DNA of 35,055 nucleotides, from NCBI GenBank assembly GCA_009908845.1, contig JAAAOQ010000124.1, forward strand, positions 1 through 35,055. The letters run 5' to 3'. Positions 1-9,245 of the stretch are shown here, in pieces. The translations under genes were made by a program, and so were the position numbers. The notes under the pieces are model-generated. The model was not told the DNA's origin and ran no database searches. It saw nothing but the letters and a program-made list of their open reading frames with translations. The stretch is from Gammaproteobacteria bacterium. Its GTDB lineage: Bacteria > Pseudomonadota > Gammaproteobacteria > Chromatiales > Chromatiaceae. Every line of letters begins with the position of its first letter. Positions within the stretch are counted from its first letter, which is position 1.

Positions 1-187
1 CGAGCCGCATCAGTGTGGTCTCGAGCGGATAGCTGGCGTCGGAGAGCCCGCGGTAGGCGTAGCGGGAACGGAAACGGCCGATCTCCGGCACCCAGGACTC
101 GGCGAACAGCAGCTCCTGGATCTCGCTCCAAGAAGACGCAACAACGGATTCGGCGTGGTTCGGCCGCGCGATGGTCGGCTCGGTCAT
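1..187 (-). CDS. FRG domain-containing protein (5' part; continues off the left edge)
   Basis: This frame is not in the ORF track because it runs off the window. Read on the minus strand from the ATG at 187, it gives 62 residues ending in the pattern YAYRGLSDASYPLETTLMRL. That matches the opening of the FRG domain (Pfam family named for its F/Y-R-G motif, here Y45-R46-G47, followed by a [S/Q]-D-x-x-x-P-L-x-[S/T]-[S/T]-L stretch). A purine-rich GGAGG lies about 11 nt upstream of the ATG. The biochemical role of FRG domains is not settled. They occur in cytoplasmic proteins, often in accessory regions. The gene lies 175 bp downstream of the GGDEF gene on the same strand. The C-terminal part is not visible, so any fused domain is unknown. 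Confidence 0.8.
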   Translation of the reverse strand, partial: MTEPTIARPNHAESVVASSWSEIQELLFAESWVPEIGRFRSRYAYRGLSDASYPLETTLMRL

Positions 188-362
188 AGGGGTGTCGTCC
201 TCCAGCGCCATGCGCAGGGCATCGGGCCGGGCGGCGGTGCGGTGAGACCGAGCCGGCTCTTGCCGGGGCTCAGGTGCGCCAGCGCGGGTGCGACCGGGGC
301 CTGCTTGTGGATGGGATGGTCAGGCGCCGAAGCCGATTGCTGCGGCCTGCAGCGCATCGAGG

Positions 363-2180
363 TCATGGCATCTCGAGCGAGAGCGTGGCAAGGCCGTCCG
401 GCGACGCCTTGGCGCGCTTCTTGAGCGTGGCCATCTGGCGGGTAATGGTCTCGACTTGATCCGCCTTGCCGACGCCGGCGGGTATCAGCATCAGCGCTGC
501 GCTGCAGCGCAGCAAGGGCAGCCGTCGGGTGCTGAGATCGGCGCGGGCCGGTGCTTCGATATAGCCGCGCTCGCGGTCTTCGGGCTCGTAGAGGCTCTCG
601 GCGTTGCACTCGAAATCGCGCAGCAGCTGCATGACGAGCCCGGTCACCTCGGTCTCCTCGATCCGGTGAAACCCGGCGAAGAAGTCGTCTCCGCCGATGT
701 GACCGGCGAAGGTCGAGTTGGCAGGCAAGCCCTTTCGCAATAGCTCGCCAAACAGCTGGATCACGCGGTCGCCATGGCGAAAGCCGTAGCGGTCGTTGAA
801 GGGCTTGAAGTGGTCGAAGTCGAAATAGACCAGCGCCCGGGTACAGTCCACAGCCTCGAGCGTCTCGCCGATATACGCCAGGATCTGCCGGTTGCCGGGC
901 AGTCCGGTCAGCGGATTCTGCTCGCGCGCTGTCGCGAGCTTTTGTTGCTCGATGATCTGCAGTAGCGCCGCTTGAGAGAGAAAGCCGTGGTAGCGCCAGT
1001 CCTTGGTGACGATGACGCCCGGCGGCTGATCGCTTGCCGCATAGACCTCGAGGATCAGTTCTGCCGAGGCGCTGATGTCGACCGTTGGGCAGGGCGTCAG
1101 GAAATCGGCAAGGGACTTCTTCAGCGCGCGGTTGGAGAGCAACTCGCGCCCATAGCTGGAGTAGGTGAAGCGCTTGATGTCCCGCTCGCGCAGTAGGCCG
1201 AGCGGACGGCTGTGGGCGTTCAAGACCGGGAAATAGCTGTGCTCGATATGCTCTCTGAACCAGTCGAAGACCTGCTGCATCGGGGCGTCGACCGGGAGGG
1301 GCGGGGGTTGCTCGAGCTGCGAGCGGACCAGCTCCGGGCCAGCGTCATCGCGCCGCCGCATCTGCCGGTCTTCACCGGTACGCCCGCAGCGCAGCGGGAT
1401 GCGCGCCGGTTCGCTCTCGGGGCTCGCGAGGGCTGGGCCGGCGACCAGGTCGCAGCCGATGTCCTGGCAGATCCGCAGCGCCGCGTCGTTCTGAATTCCG
1501 GATGCCCAGACCTTGACCCCGAGGCCCTGTAGCTGACGTACCGCATGCGTCAGCAGCAACCGCTTCTTCGGGTCGTGCTCGATGCCGTCGACCAGGAAAG
1601 GGGCGAGACGGGCCAACTCGGGTGCCTGTTCGTGCAGGAGCCGCAGTCGGAGGTCGTAGCTCAGTTGCGCGCCGATCGCGATCAGATGCCCGTCCCGGCG
1701 CAGCTCGGCGAGGAAAGCGAGCACCTGATCCAGCTCCGCAGTATCCCCGCGGCCCGCTACCTCGAAGACGAGTCGGGCCGGGTCGATGCCCGCCGAGCGC
1801 AGCCGTTCCGAGGTCTGGTCGAACGGCCAGCCTGGGATGCGCATCGCCGACAGATCGAGCGGCCAGAGCAGTCGAACGGCTCCAAGCTTGGGCGAGATCG
1901 ACAGCGCATCGAGGGCGCTCATCAATCCATCCAGGAGTGATCGATGGATCATTTCCTGGGGCTGGTTGCAGGCCCCGTCGCTGCTCGACCAGCCCTCGAA
2001 CGCATACAGGGAACCGCTTTGGCTGTCAAAGAGCGGGTTATAGCGCCGTGTTGCCGTGAAGGTTGTCGCGTCGGCGGCGTCCGCCGCGCCGTCGCGCCGC
2101 TGGAGCGGCCGCGCATCGGTTGGGGCTGGCATCGATCGAGGCAAGGCTGAGGCAGCGATTGCAGGGTACTGCGGCGACAC
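363..2180 (-). CDS. Degenerate EAL - CBS pair - GGDEF (GGDDF) signalling protein
   Basis: A 605-residue soluble protein with three parts. Residues about 40-270 resemble an EAL phosphodiesterase fold, but the catalytic signatures are gone: FEGWSS sits at the EAL position and IGAQLSYDL at the usual DDFGTGYSSL position, so hydrolysis of c-di-GMP is unlikely. Residues about 285-412 look like two CBS motifs, a module that often binds adenine nucleotides. Residues about 415-590 are a GGDEF domain with the signature HIGGDDFF near residue 495 (GGDDF instead of GGDEF). No RxxD inhibitory site precedes it. The protein may be a weak or altered diguanylate cyclase, or a c-di-GMP receptor. The GTG start at 2180 directly abuts the TGA of the upstream lipoprotein gene, so the two are probably translationally coupled. 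An internal ATG (MPAPTD) is an alternative start. Confidence 0.85.
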   Translation of the reverse strand: MSPQYPAIAASALPRSMPAPTDARPLQRRDGAADAADATTFTATRRYNPLFDSQSGSLYAFEGWSSSDGACNQPQEMIHRSLLDGLMSALDALSISPKLGAVRLLWPLDLSAMRIPGWPFDQTSERLRSAGIDPARLVFEVAGRGDTAELDQVLAFLAELRRDGHLIAIGAQLSYDLRLRLLHEQAPELARLAPFLVDGIEHDPKKRLLLTHAVRQLQGLGVKVWASGIQNDAALRICQDIGCDLVAGPALASPESEPARIPLRCGRTGEDRQMRRRDDAGPELVRSQLEQPPPLPVDAPMQQVFDWFREHIEHSYFPVLNAHSRPLGLLRERDIKRFTYSSYGRELLSNRALKKSLADFLTPCPTVDISASAELILEVYAASDQPPGVIVTKDWRYHGFLSQAALLQIIEQQKLATAREQNPLTGLPGNRQILAYIGETLEAVDCTRALVYFDFDHFKPFNDRYGFRHGDRVIQLFGELLRKGLPANSTFAGHIGGDDFFAGFHRIEETEVTGLVMQLLRDFECNAESLYEPEDRERGYIEAPARADLSTRRLPLLRCSAALMLIPAGVGKADQVETITRQMATLKKRAKASPDGLATLSLEMP

Positions 2181-2555
2181 TCAGTTGCCTGGGTCACCGT
2201 AGAAGACGTAGTTGGTCGAGTAGTCGCTGATCTCGAAATAGACCTTGCGCTCGTCGTTGTCGCGTTTCCCATTCAGGTTGTTGTCCAGCACCCCGTACGC
2301 AAAGCGGTAGGGCCGCGCCATGTCGCCGCCTTGTGTCGAGGTCGCGGTCGAGAGCTTGTCGATCTCGATGAAACGCTTGACCAGCTCGCCCCCAGAGTAG
2401 ATCTCCAGCACGCCATTGGCGCCGGTCCAGTTCTGCAGTGAGCGGCCGATCTTGTTCTGCGTCTCCTGGGTACAGCCAGTCAGCGCCCCAGCAAGCACGC
2501 TGCCAAGCGCGATGGCAACCGCGATATCAATCGGGATGAGTCTTGTCGCAACCAT
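2181..2555 (-). CDS. Small predicted lipoprotein of unknown function
   Basis: A 124-residue protein. Its N-terminus has a hydrophobic stretch ending in the lipobox-like LTGC (Cys28), so it is probably exported by Sec, lipidated and membrane anchored. The mature part of about 96 residues has one conspicuous segment, GVLEIYSGGELVKRFIEIDKL, and a C-terminus rich in Tyr, Asn and Asp. I do not recognise the family. The stop codon abuts the GTG of the EAL-CBS-GGDEF gene with no spacer, which suggests one transcript and possibly a link between an envelope lipoprotein and c-di-GMP signalling. A relatively AT-rich TAGGATAATAG patch about 60-70 nt upstream of the start could hold a -10 element, but no convincing -35 is paired with it. 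Confidence 0.7.
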   Translation of the reverse strand: MVATRLIPIDIAVAIALGSVLAGALTGCTQETQNKIGRSLQNWTGANGVLEIYSGGELVKRFIEIDKLSTATSTQGGDMARPYRFAYGVLDNNLNGKRDNDERKVYFEISDYSTNYVFYGDPGN

Positions 2556-2740
2556 GATGTTGGTTTCTCTTGAAGGTCGATTCAGCGAGCCGAGAACCCC
2601 GCCGAGGTCTCTATTATCCTAAGAAGCGGCAGTTGAACAGCCGCGAGGGGCGTTCTGCGTGCTTGACCGCAAACAGGCCGGCGACGCGCAACGAGGCGGA
2701 CTCGCCGTTCTATTCCAACGCGCTGCCACGCTGCCGGGCG
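2556..2740. other. Intergenic region between glgP and the lipoprotein gene
   Basis: This 185-bp spacer lies downstream of the glgP stop and upstream of the lipoprotein gene, all on the minus strand. I see no strong hairpin followed by a T-run. Read on the minus strand it includes the AT-richer TAGGATAATAG patch mentioned under the lipoprotein. Nothing else is recognised. Confidence 0.4.
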
Positions 2741-5236
2741 TCACGCCCCGTCGTGCACCTCGACCGGGGTCGGCTCGACCTGCCAGATGCGCTGCGCATA
2801 GTCGCGGATCGAGCGGTCGGACGAGAACTTGCCCATCCGCGTGGTATTCAGGATCGACATCCGGTCCCAATGATGCGTGTCGCGATAGGCTCGGTCTACC
2901 TCCTGTTGGCGTTCGCGGTAGTCCTCGAAATCGGCCAGGACCATGAACGGATCATGATGGATCAGGTTCTCGGTCAGCGGCCGGAACAGCTCGGCATCGC
3001 CGTGCGAGAACAGGCCGGAGGCGATCAGATCGATCGCCGAGCGCAGCGGCTCGTTGCGTTGGTAGTACTCCCAAGGCTGATAGCCGGCGGCTTGCCGCTG
3101 CTGGACCTCGGTGGCGGTCATGCCGAACAGGAAGAAGTTCTCGTGTCCGACCTCGTCGCGGATCTCGATATTGGCGCCGTCGAGGGTACCAATGGTCAGC
3201 GCGCCATTCATTGAGAACTTCATATTCCCGGTGCCGGAGGCCTCCTTGCCGGCGAGCGAGATCTGCTCGGAGAGATCGGCCGCCGGATACAGGCGCTGTC
3301 CGTTCTTGACGTTGAAGTCGGGCATGAACAGCACCCGCAGCGTGCCGTTCACCTGGGGGTCCTTGTTGATCACCTCGCCGACCGCGTTGATCAGCTTGAT
3401 CATCAGCTTGGCCATGAAGTAGCCCGGGGCGGCCTTGCCGCCGAAGATGAAGGTACGCGGGGTCAGGTCGGTGTTCGCGTTCTGCTTGATTTGCTCGTAG
3501 AGCCAGATGATGTGCAGCAGGTTCAGGTGCTGGCGCTTGTATTCATGGAAGCGCTTGGCCTGGACGTCGAACAGGGACTCGGGGTCCGGCGCGTAGCCGG
3601 TGCGCGCGCCGAGCCAATCCGAGAGCTCGCGCTTGGCGTTGGTCTTGACCGCGCGCCAGCGCTGCTGCAGCGCATGATCCTCAGCGTGGGGCTCGAGCTC
3701 GCGCAGTGACTCGAGGTCGCTCACCCAGCGGTCGTTGCCGCAGGTCTCGGTGATCAGTGCGGCCAGTTCCGGATTGCTGACGACCATGAAGCGCCTTGGG
3801 GTGACGCCGTTGGTCACATTGTGGAAGCGCTCCGGCCAGAGATCGTTGAGGTCCTTCATCACCGTGCTCTTGAGCAGTTCCGAGTGCAGCTCGGCGACGC
3901 CATTGATCGCGCGGCTGCCGACGGCGGCGAGATGGGCCATCCTCACCTTGCGCCCGCCGCCCTCGTCGATCAGTGACATCCGCGCGACCCGCGCCTCGTC
4001 GTTGAGGAAACGGACCCGGACCTCGTCGAGGAAGCGCTGATTGATCGCGTAGATGAGCTCCAAATGCCGCGGCAGGAGCCGCTCGAACAGCTCGACCGGC
4101 CAGGTCTCGAGCGCCTCCGGCAGCAATGTGTGATTGGTGAAGTGGCAGCTGTTGCGGGTGATCGTCCAGGCCTGCTCCCAGCCCATCAGGTGCTCGTCCA
4201 TCAACAAGCGCATCAGCTCGGCGACGGCAAGCGAAGGATGGGTGTCGTTGAGCTGCACCGCGAACTTCTCGCTGAAATGCTCGAGGGTGCCGGTGTTGCG
4301 CAATTGCAGCCGGATCATGTCCTGCAAAGAGCAGGAGACGAAGAAGAACTGCTGCTTCAGGCGCAATTCTTTCCCGGCCTCGGGCTCGTCGTTCGGATAG
4401 AGCACCTTGGAGATGGTCTCGGCGCCGATCTTCGCATGGACTGCGCCGTAGTAATCGCCGACATTGAAGGCGCCGAAGTTGAACGACTCCGGCGCCTCCG
4501 ACCGCCAGAGCCGGAGCAGATTCACGTTGTTGACGCCGTAGCCCATGATCGGGGTGTCATAGGCGACGCCATTGATTTGCAGCTCAGGGCGCCAGCGGTG
4601 GCGCACGACGCCGTACTCGTCGGCATACTCTTCGCTGTAGCCGCCGAATCCGACCGGGAAGGCCAGCTTCGGCCGCGGGATCTCCCAGGGGTTGCCGTTG
4701 CGCAGCCAGGTATCCCCCTTCTCGACCTGCCAGCCGTCGACGATCACCTGATCGAAGATCCCGAACTCGTAGCGGATGCCGTAGCCGATGGCCGGGATCT
4801 GGGTCGTCGCCAGCGAGTCCATGTAGCAGGCCGCGAGCCGTCCCAGCCCGCCGTTGCCAAGGCCGGGCTCCTCTTCGCTCTCGAGGATCTGCTCGAAATC
4901 GAGCCCGAGCTCATCGCCGGCGGCGCGCGCCGCCTCGATGATGCCGAGGTTGATCAGGTTGTTCGCCAGGTGCGGGCCGAGCAGGAACTCCGCCGAGAGA
5001 TAGCAGACCGTGCGGGCGTTCTGTTCCTTGTAGACGTGGGCCGACTTGAGCCAGCGCTCGAGCAGCCGGTCGCGCACCGTATAGGCGGCGGCCTGATAGA
5101 GGTTGTTGTCGGTCGCGACATCCAGCGAGCGCCCCTGCAGATAGAACAGATTGTCGAGGAAGGCCCGGCTCAGCGCCTCCTTCGACAGACCGGTACGGGT
5201 GCGCTCGTCGGCGGCCGCCACGCTTAGTTGGTTCAT
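2741..5236 (-). CDS. glgP: Glycogen/maltodextrin phosphorylase
   Basis: Releases glucose 1-phosphate from the non-reducing ends of alpha-1,4-glucans using inorganic phosphate, with pyridoxal phosphate as cofactor, in the cytoplasm. The protein has 831 residues, the usual family length. It carries the family signature EASGTGNMKFSMNGALTIGT near residue 670; the Lys in NMKF is the residue that holds PLP in this family. The N-terminal CYLSAEFLLG and GLGNGGLGRLAACYMDSLAT blocks are also typical. The ATG at 5236 is preceded by GGAG at good spacing. It lies 25 bp downstream of the phosphoketolase stop on the same strand, so the two form an operon. Together they could turn stored glucan into sugar phosphates and then acetyl phosphate. 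The assignment to GH/GT35 is secure; the preferred chain length is not visible. Confidence 0.97.
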   Translation of the reverse strand: MNQLSVAAADERTRTGLSKEALSRAFLDNLFYLQGRSLDVATDNNLYQAAAYTVRDRLLERWLKSAHVYKEQNARTVCYLSAEFLLGPHLANNLINLGIIEAARAAGDELGLDFEQILESEEEPGLGNGGLGRLAACYMDSLATTQIPAIGYGIRYEFGIFDQVIVDGWQVEKGDTWLRNGNPWEIPRPKLAFPVGFGGYSEEYADEYGVVRHRWRPELQINGVAYDTPIMGYGVNNVNLLRLWRSEAPESFNFGAFNVGDYYGAVHAKIGAETISKVLYPNDEPEAGKELRLKQQFFFVSCSLQDMIRLQLRNTGTLEHFSEKFAVQLNDTHPSLAVAELMRLLMDEHLMGWEQAWTITRNSCHFTNHTLLPEALETWPVELFERLLPRHLELIYAINQRFLDEVRVRFLNDEARVARMSLIDEGGGRKVRMAHLAAVGSRAINGVAELHSELLKSTVMKDLNDLWPERFHNVTNGVTPRRFMVVSNPELAALITETCGNDRWVSDLESLRELEPHAEDHALQQRWRAVKTNAKRELSDWLGARTGYAPDPESLFDVQAKRFHEYKRQHLNLLHIIWLYEQIKQNANTDLTPRTFIFGGKAAPGYFMAKLMIKLINAVGEVINKDPQVNGTLRVLFMPDFNVKNGQRLYPAADLSEQISLAGKEASGTGNMKFSMNGALTIGTLDGANIEIRDEVGHENFFLFGMTATEVQQRQAAGYQPWEYYQRNEPLRSAIDLIASGLFSHGDAELFRPLTENLIHHDPFMVLADFEDYRERQQEVDRAYRDTHHWDRMSILNTTRMGKFSSDRSIRDYAQRIWQVEPTPVEVHDGA

Positions 5237-5261
5237 GCTCGACTCCAGTGCGCTGGTGATC

Positions 5262-7646
5262 TCAAAACGGCCAGACCCAGTCGTCGGCCTCCGGTTGGTC
5301 GATGCCGTACTCGTGGGCGTAGTTGCGGCATTCGATCTGCATATCCTTGAGCGTCTCCATCACATGCGCACCGGCGACCTGCAGTCGCGGGACGCGCTTG
5401 ATCACATCCATCGCCAGCGTGAAGCGGTCGATCTCGTTCTCGATCGCCAGCTCCAGCGGGGTGTTGATATTGCCCTGCTCCTTGTAGCCGCGCACGTGCA
5501 GGTTCTTGTGATTGGTGCGCCGGTAGGCGAGCCGGTGGATCAGCCAGGGGTAGCCGTGGAAGTTGAAGATGATCGGCTTGTCCTTGGTGAACAGGCTGTC
5601 GAACTCGGCGTCGGTGATGCCGTGCGGGTGCTCGCCATAGGACTGGATCTTGAATAGATCGACGACGTTGATGAAGCGGATCTTGATGTCATCGAAATGC
5701 GCGCGCAGCAGCGCGGTCGCGGCCAGCGCCTCCTTGGTCGGGATATCGCCGCAGCCGACCAGCACCGCGTCCGGCTCGCCGCCCTGATCGCTGCTGGCCC
5801 AGCCCCAGATCCCGAGGCCCTTGGTGCAGTGCTTGATCGCGGCGTCCATGTCCAGGTACTGGAGGTGGTTCTGCTTGTCGGCGACGATCACGTTGATGTC
5901 GTCGCGGCTCTGCAGGCAGTGATCGACGGTCGAGAGCAGGGTGTTGACGTCCGGCGGCAGATAGATGCGGGTCACCTCCGGGTTCTTGTTGACGACCACA
6001 TCGAGGAAGCCGGGGTCCTGATGGGTGAAGCCGTTGTGGTCCTGGCGCCAGACGGTCGAGGTGATCAGCAGATTCAGTGAAGAGATGCGCGCCCGCCAGG
6101 GGATCTCCTCGCAGATCGCCAGCCATTTGGCGTGCTGGTTGTACATGCTGTCGATCACATGGACGAAGGCCTCGTAGGTCGCAAAGAAGCCGTGTCGTCC
6201 GGTGAGCAGGTAGCCCTCGAGCCAACCCTCGAGGGTGTGCTCCGAGAGCATCTCCATGACCCGCCCGTCGGGTGCGAGCTCGCCGCCATCGGCGTCCTCG
6301 GGCTTGGTCTCAGCGAGCCAGAGCTTCTTCGAGACCTCATAGATCGCATCGAGCTTGTTGGAGGTGTTCTCGTCCGGGCCGAAGACCCGGAAGTTGTCGA
6401 GATTCTTGGCCATGATGTCGCGCAGCAGCGCGCCGACCGGCTTGGTGTTCATGTGCCGGGTGGTGCCAGGTTTCTCAACCGGGATCGCATAGTCGCGGAA
6501 GTCCGGCAGGCGCAGGGCGCGGCGCAGAAGACCGCCGTTGGCGTGCGGATTGGCGCTCATGCGCAGTGTGCCCTTGGGCGCCAGCGCCTTCAGCTCCGGG
6601 ATCAGCCGGCCGTGCTCGTCGAAGAGCTCCTCGGGCCGGTAGCTGCGCATCCAGGCCTCGAGCCGCTGTAGATGAGCGGGGTTGTTGCGCATGCCGGAGA
6701 GCGGCACCTGATGGGCGCGCCAGAAGCCCTCGACCTTGTGGCCGTCGACCTCCTCCGGGCCGGTCCAGCCCTTCGGGCTGCGCAGCACGATCATCGGCCA
6801 GTGGGCGCGGGTGGCCTCGCCGGATGCGCGCGCCTGACTCTGGATCGCCTGGATCTCGGCGTAGCAGCGGTCGAGCGTCTCGGCCATCTGCCGATGCATG
6901 GTCATTGGGTCGTCGCCCTCGACGAAGTGCGGCGTCCAGCCGTAGCCGCGCATCAGCGCGGTGAGCTCCTCATTCGGGATGCGCGCGAGCAGGGTCGGGT
7001 TGTTGATCTTGTAGCCGTTCAGGTGAAGGATCGGCAGCACCGCGCCGTCGCGGATCGGGTTTAGGTACTTGGCCGAATGCCAGGAGGTGGCCAGCGGGCC
7101 GGTCTCGGCCTCGCCGTCGCCGACCGCGACCGCGACCAGCAGGTCCGGGTTGTCGAACGCGGCGCCGAAGGCGTGCGAGACCGAGTAGCCGAGCTCGCCG
7201 CCCTCGTGGATCGAGCCGGGGGTCTCCGGTGTGCAGTGCGAGCCGATGCCGCCGGGGAACGAGAACTGCTTGAAGAAGGCCCGCATGCCGTCCTCGTCCT
7301 CGCCCTTGTTCGGGTAGATCTCCGAGTAGGTCCCTTCCAGATAGACCGGCGCCAGCACGCCCGGTGCGCCGTGGCCGGGGCCGGCGAGAAAGATCATCTC
7401 CTGCTCGTGGGTCGTGATCAGCCGGTTCAGGTGCACGTACATGAATGCCAGCCCCGGGCTCGAGCCCCAGTGGCCGAGCAGCCGCTGCTTCAGGTGCTCG
7501 GGCTTCAGCGGCTCGCGCAAGAGCGGGTTGGCGCGCAGGTAGATCATGCCGACGGCGAGATAATTGCAGGCGCGCCAGTAGGCGTCGAGCTTCTCGAGCA
7601 GCGATGCATCGAGCGCAGCGGTGGTCGTAGAAGGAGCGGCAGTCAT
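5262..7646 (-). CDS. xfp: Xylulose 5-phosphate / fructose 6-phosphate phosphoketolase
   Basis: A thiamine-diphosphate enzyme that cleaves xylulose 5-phosphate and often fructose 6-phosphate with inorganic phosphate, giving acetyl phosphate plus glyceraldehyde 3-phosphate or erythrose 4-phosphate. The phosphoketolase signature EGGELGYS lies near residue 146 and the ThDP-binding [11 protein letters not shown] near 175; the C-terminal third is also family-like. I place the start at the ATG at 7646, giving 794 residues, because GGAGAG lies 4 nt upstream and the length matches the family. The ORF track extends to 7760, and the ATG at 7703 is a weaker alternative. It is the first gene of an operon with glgP and is divergent from ppk2. 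Which substrate it prefers cannot be read from the sequence. No acetate kinase or phosphotransacetylase is in the window. Confidence 0.95.
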   Translation of the reverse strand: MTAAPSTTTAALDASLLEKLDAYWRACNYLAVGMIYLRANPLLREPLKPEHLKQRLLGHWGSSPGLAFMYVHLNRLITTHEQEMIFLAGPGHGAPGVLAPVYLEGTYSEIYPNKGEDEDGMRAFFKQFSFPGGIGSHCTPETPGSIHEGGELGYSVSHAFGAAFDNPDLLVAVAVGDGEAETGPLATSWHSAKYLNPIRDGAVLPILHLNGYKINNPTLLARIPNEELTALMRGYGWTPHFVEGDDPMTMHRQMAETLDRCYAEIQAIQSQARASGEATRAHWPMIVLRSPKGWTGPEEVDGHKVEGFWRAHQVPLSGMRNNPAHLQRLEAWMRSYRPEELFDEHGRLIPELKALAPKGTLRMSANPHANGGLLRRALRLPDFRDYAIPVEKPGTTRHMNTKPVGALLRDIMAKNLDNFRVFGPDENTSNKLDAIYEVSKKLWLAETKPEDADGGELAPDGRVMEMLSEHTLEGWLEGYLLTGRHGFFATYEAFVHVIDSMYNQHAKWLAICEEIPWRARISSLNLLITSTVWRQDHNGFTHQDPGFLDVVVNKNPEVTRIYLPPDVNTLLSTVDHCLQSRDDINVIVADKQNHLQYLDMDAAIKHCTKGLGIWGWASSDQGGEPDAVLVGCGDIPTKEALAATALLRAHFDDIKIRFINVVDLFKIQSYGEHPHGITDAEFDSLFTKDKPIIFNFHGYPWLIHRLAYRRTNHKNLHVRGYKEQGNINTPLELAIENEIDRFTLAMDVIKRVPRLQVAGAHVMETLKDMQIECRNYAHEYGIDQPEADDWVWPF

Positions 7647-8055
7647 CGGGCTCTCCGGCAAAGCAGCGGTTGATGAATGAGCGTAGTCGGTTTGGGTGAA
7701 CATCTCATGACATCGTCGACGGGCGCGCGCCGGCGATTGTTGTCGTGATTCTGTCATCATCGGCTGTCAAGATGCTGGGGCTTGAAGGCGGCTGGCGTGG
7801 CCTCGAATCGCGCATCAGAGGTCAGTGCCTGTCCACCGATTGCTTCCCGGTTCTGAGGTCAGCGTTCGAGGCCGTTTTGGGGCAGGTGGCGGACAAGTCC
7901 TCCCGGAGCCTGGGTTTCCGTTTCCCCTCAGCATCAAGCCAGTCGGTCTGGTGGCAACCGCGGGCCTCCTGCTCCGAGCGGAAAGCCCGGTCGATCCGGG
8001 CGCCGTCCCGGCGCCTGTCCCGGGAAATCAATCGTTACACGAGGGTTCATCCAAC
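7647..8055. other. Divergent xfp / ppk2 intergenic region
   Basis: This 409-bp region should hold the promoters of both divergent genes. On the minus strand a perfect TTGACA (plus coordinates 7765-7770) faces xfp, but I find no good -10 at 16-18 nt, so the promoter is unproven. Near ppk2 two GC-rich hairpins overlap by 3 nt: GCCCGG/CCGGGC with a 5-nt loop (7985-8001) and GGCGCC/GGCGCC with a 5-nt loop (7999-8015). Because they share bases they cannot both form. The ORFs predicted across the region look like shadows. Confidence 0.4.
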
Positions 8056-8976
8056 ATGAACGAACAGAACGCGAACCTCGACGGGATGGACTGGTTGAAG
8101 GCCGAGCTCGAGGACGCCTTCGATGAAGATTTCGAGCTCGAGCTGTCAGAACCGGCGCTGTCGATGGAGCTGCGCAAGATCTACAAGAAGCGTCACCCGG
8201 AGACGCTCGACCGCGCCACCTATTTCAAATCACTGCTCAGGCTGCAGGCGGAGCTGATCAAGCTGCAGGACTGGGTTCAGGCGACCGGCGAGAAGATCGC
8301 GGTGATCTTCGAGGGCCGCGATGCGGCCGGCAAGGGCGGGGTGATCAAGCGGATCACCCAGCGGCTCAATCCGCGCGTCTGCCGGGTCGTCGCGCTGAGC
8401 AAGCCGACCGAGCGCGAGCGCACCCAGTGGTACTTCCAACGCTATGTGCCGCACCTGCCCTCGGGCGGCGAGATCGTGCTGTTCGACCGCTCCTGGTACA
8501 ACCGCTCCGGGGTCGAGCGGGTGATGGGCTTCGCGACGCCGGAGCAGGTCGAGCAGTTCTTCCAGGACGTGCCGGAGTTCGAGCGCATGCTGGTGCGCTC
8601 AGGCATCCGGCTGATCAAGTACTGGTTCTCGATCACCGACGAGGAACAGCAGCTGCGCTTCCTGATGCGTATCCACGACCCGCTCAAGCAATGGAAGCTG
8701 AGCCCGATGGACCTGCAATCGCGGGTGCGCTGGGAGGACTACACCAAGGCCAAGGAGGCGACCTTCGCGCGCACCAACATCCCCGAGTCGCCCTGGTTCA
8801 TTGTCGAGGCCAACGACAAGAAGCGGGCACGGCTGAACTGCATCCACCACCTGCTCGATCAGATCCCCTACACGGAGGTGCCGCACGAGCCAATCAGCCT
8901 GCCGGACCGCCGCTTCGATCCGAACTATGAGCGCGAGGACCTACCGCCCGAGCTCTATGTGCCTGAGCGTTACTGA
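8056..8976 (+). CDS. ppk2: Polyphosphate kinase 2 family protein
   Basis: PPK2 enzymes transfer phosphate between inorganic polyphosphate and nucleotides, typically making NDP or NTP from polyphosphate. The protein has 306 residues from the ATG at 8056, in the range of single-domain PPK2. The Walker A FEGRDAAGKGG lies near residue 83-93 and Walker B as LFDRSWYNRSGVERVMGF follows. The lid-region RIHDPLKQWKLSPMD and the C-terminal WFIVEANDKKRARLN are also family hallmarks. The ORF track begins at 7825, but the first 77 codons have no family similarity and GAGGG lies 10 nt before the ATG at 8056. It is divergent from phosphoketolase. The substrate class (ADP, GDP or AMP) cannot be fixed without a phylogeny. 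Confidence 0.95.
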   Translation: MNEQNANLDGMDWLKAELEDAFDEDFELELSEPALSMELRKIYKKRHPETLDRATYFKSLLRLQAELIKLQDWVQATGEKIAVIFEGRDAAGKGGVIKRITQRLNPRVCRVVALSKPTERERTQWYFQRYVPHLPSGGEIVLFDRSWYNRSGVERVMGFATPEQVEQFFQDVPEFERMLVRSGIRLIKYWFSITDEEQQLRFLMRIHDPLKQWKLSPMDLQSRVRWEDYTKAKEATFARTNIPESPWFIVEANDKKRARLNCIHHLLDQIPYTEVPHEPISLPDRRFDPNYEREDLPPELYVPERY

Positions 8977-9245
8977 GTGATCGTCTGAAAAGGGGCTACC
9001 CGATTTGGGCGCGACCGGTCGCGGCCGCGTCGTGACGTGGGCGCTGTGCAAACTCTGAGCAGCGCCGAGGGGCTGACCTAGCCGAGCCGGCCTGGGTGAC
9101 CCGACGGGCGTGACCTGACCTGGCTGAACGGAAAAGCGTGATCTGACCTGGCTATGCCGGCGTGTTCATCGCGAGCCAACAGCCGTGACCGCCTGATTGG
9201 TCCCAAAAGGTGCTGCAGCGGTCGTGAAGCCGATCCGATGGATGC
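8977..9245. repeat. Intergenic region with palindromes and a 28-bp imperfect tandem repeat
   Basis: Lies between ppk2 and the convergent gluQRS. It holds a perfect 14-bp palindrome CGCGACCGGTCGCG (9010-9023), and a hairpin GGCGCTG/CAGCGCC with a 13-nt loop (9040-9066) that could end ppk2 transcription, though no T-run follows. It also holds two copies of an imperfect 28-bp unit beginning GCGTGA[C/T]CTGACCTGGCT (from 9108 and 9136). No gene is seen. Confidence 0.5.

Noticed and set aside
4064-5227. 387-residue plus-strand ORF
   Set aside because: It is a shadow of glgP, which carries the complete phosphorylase signature.
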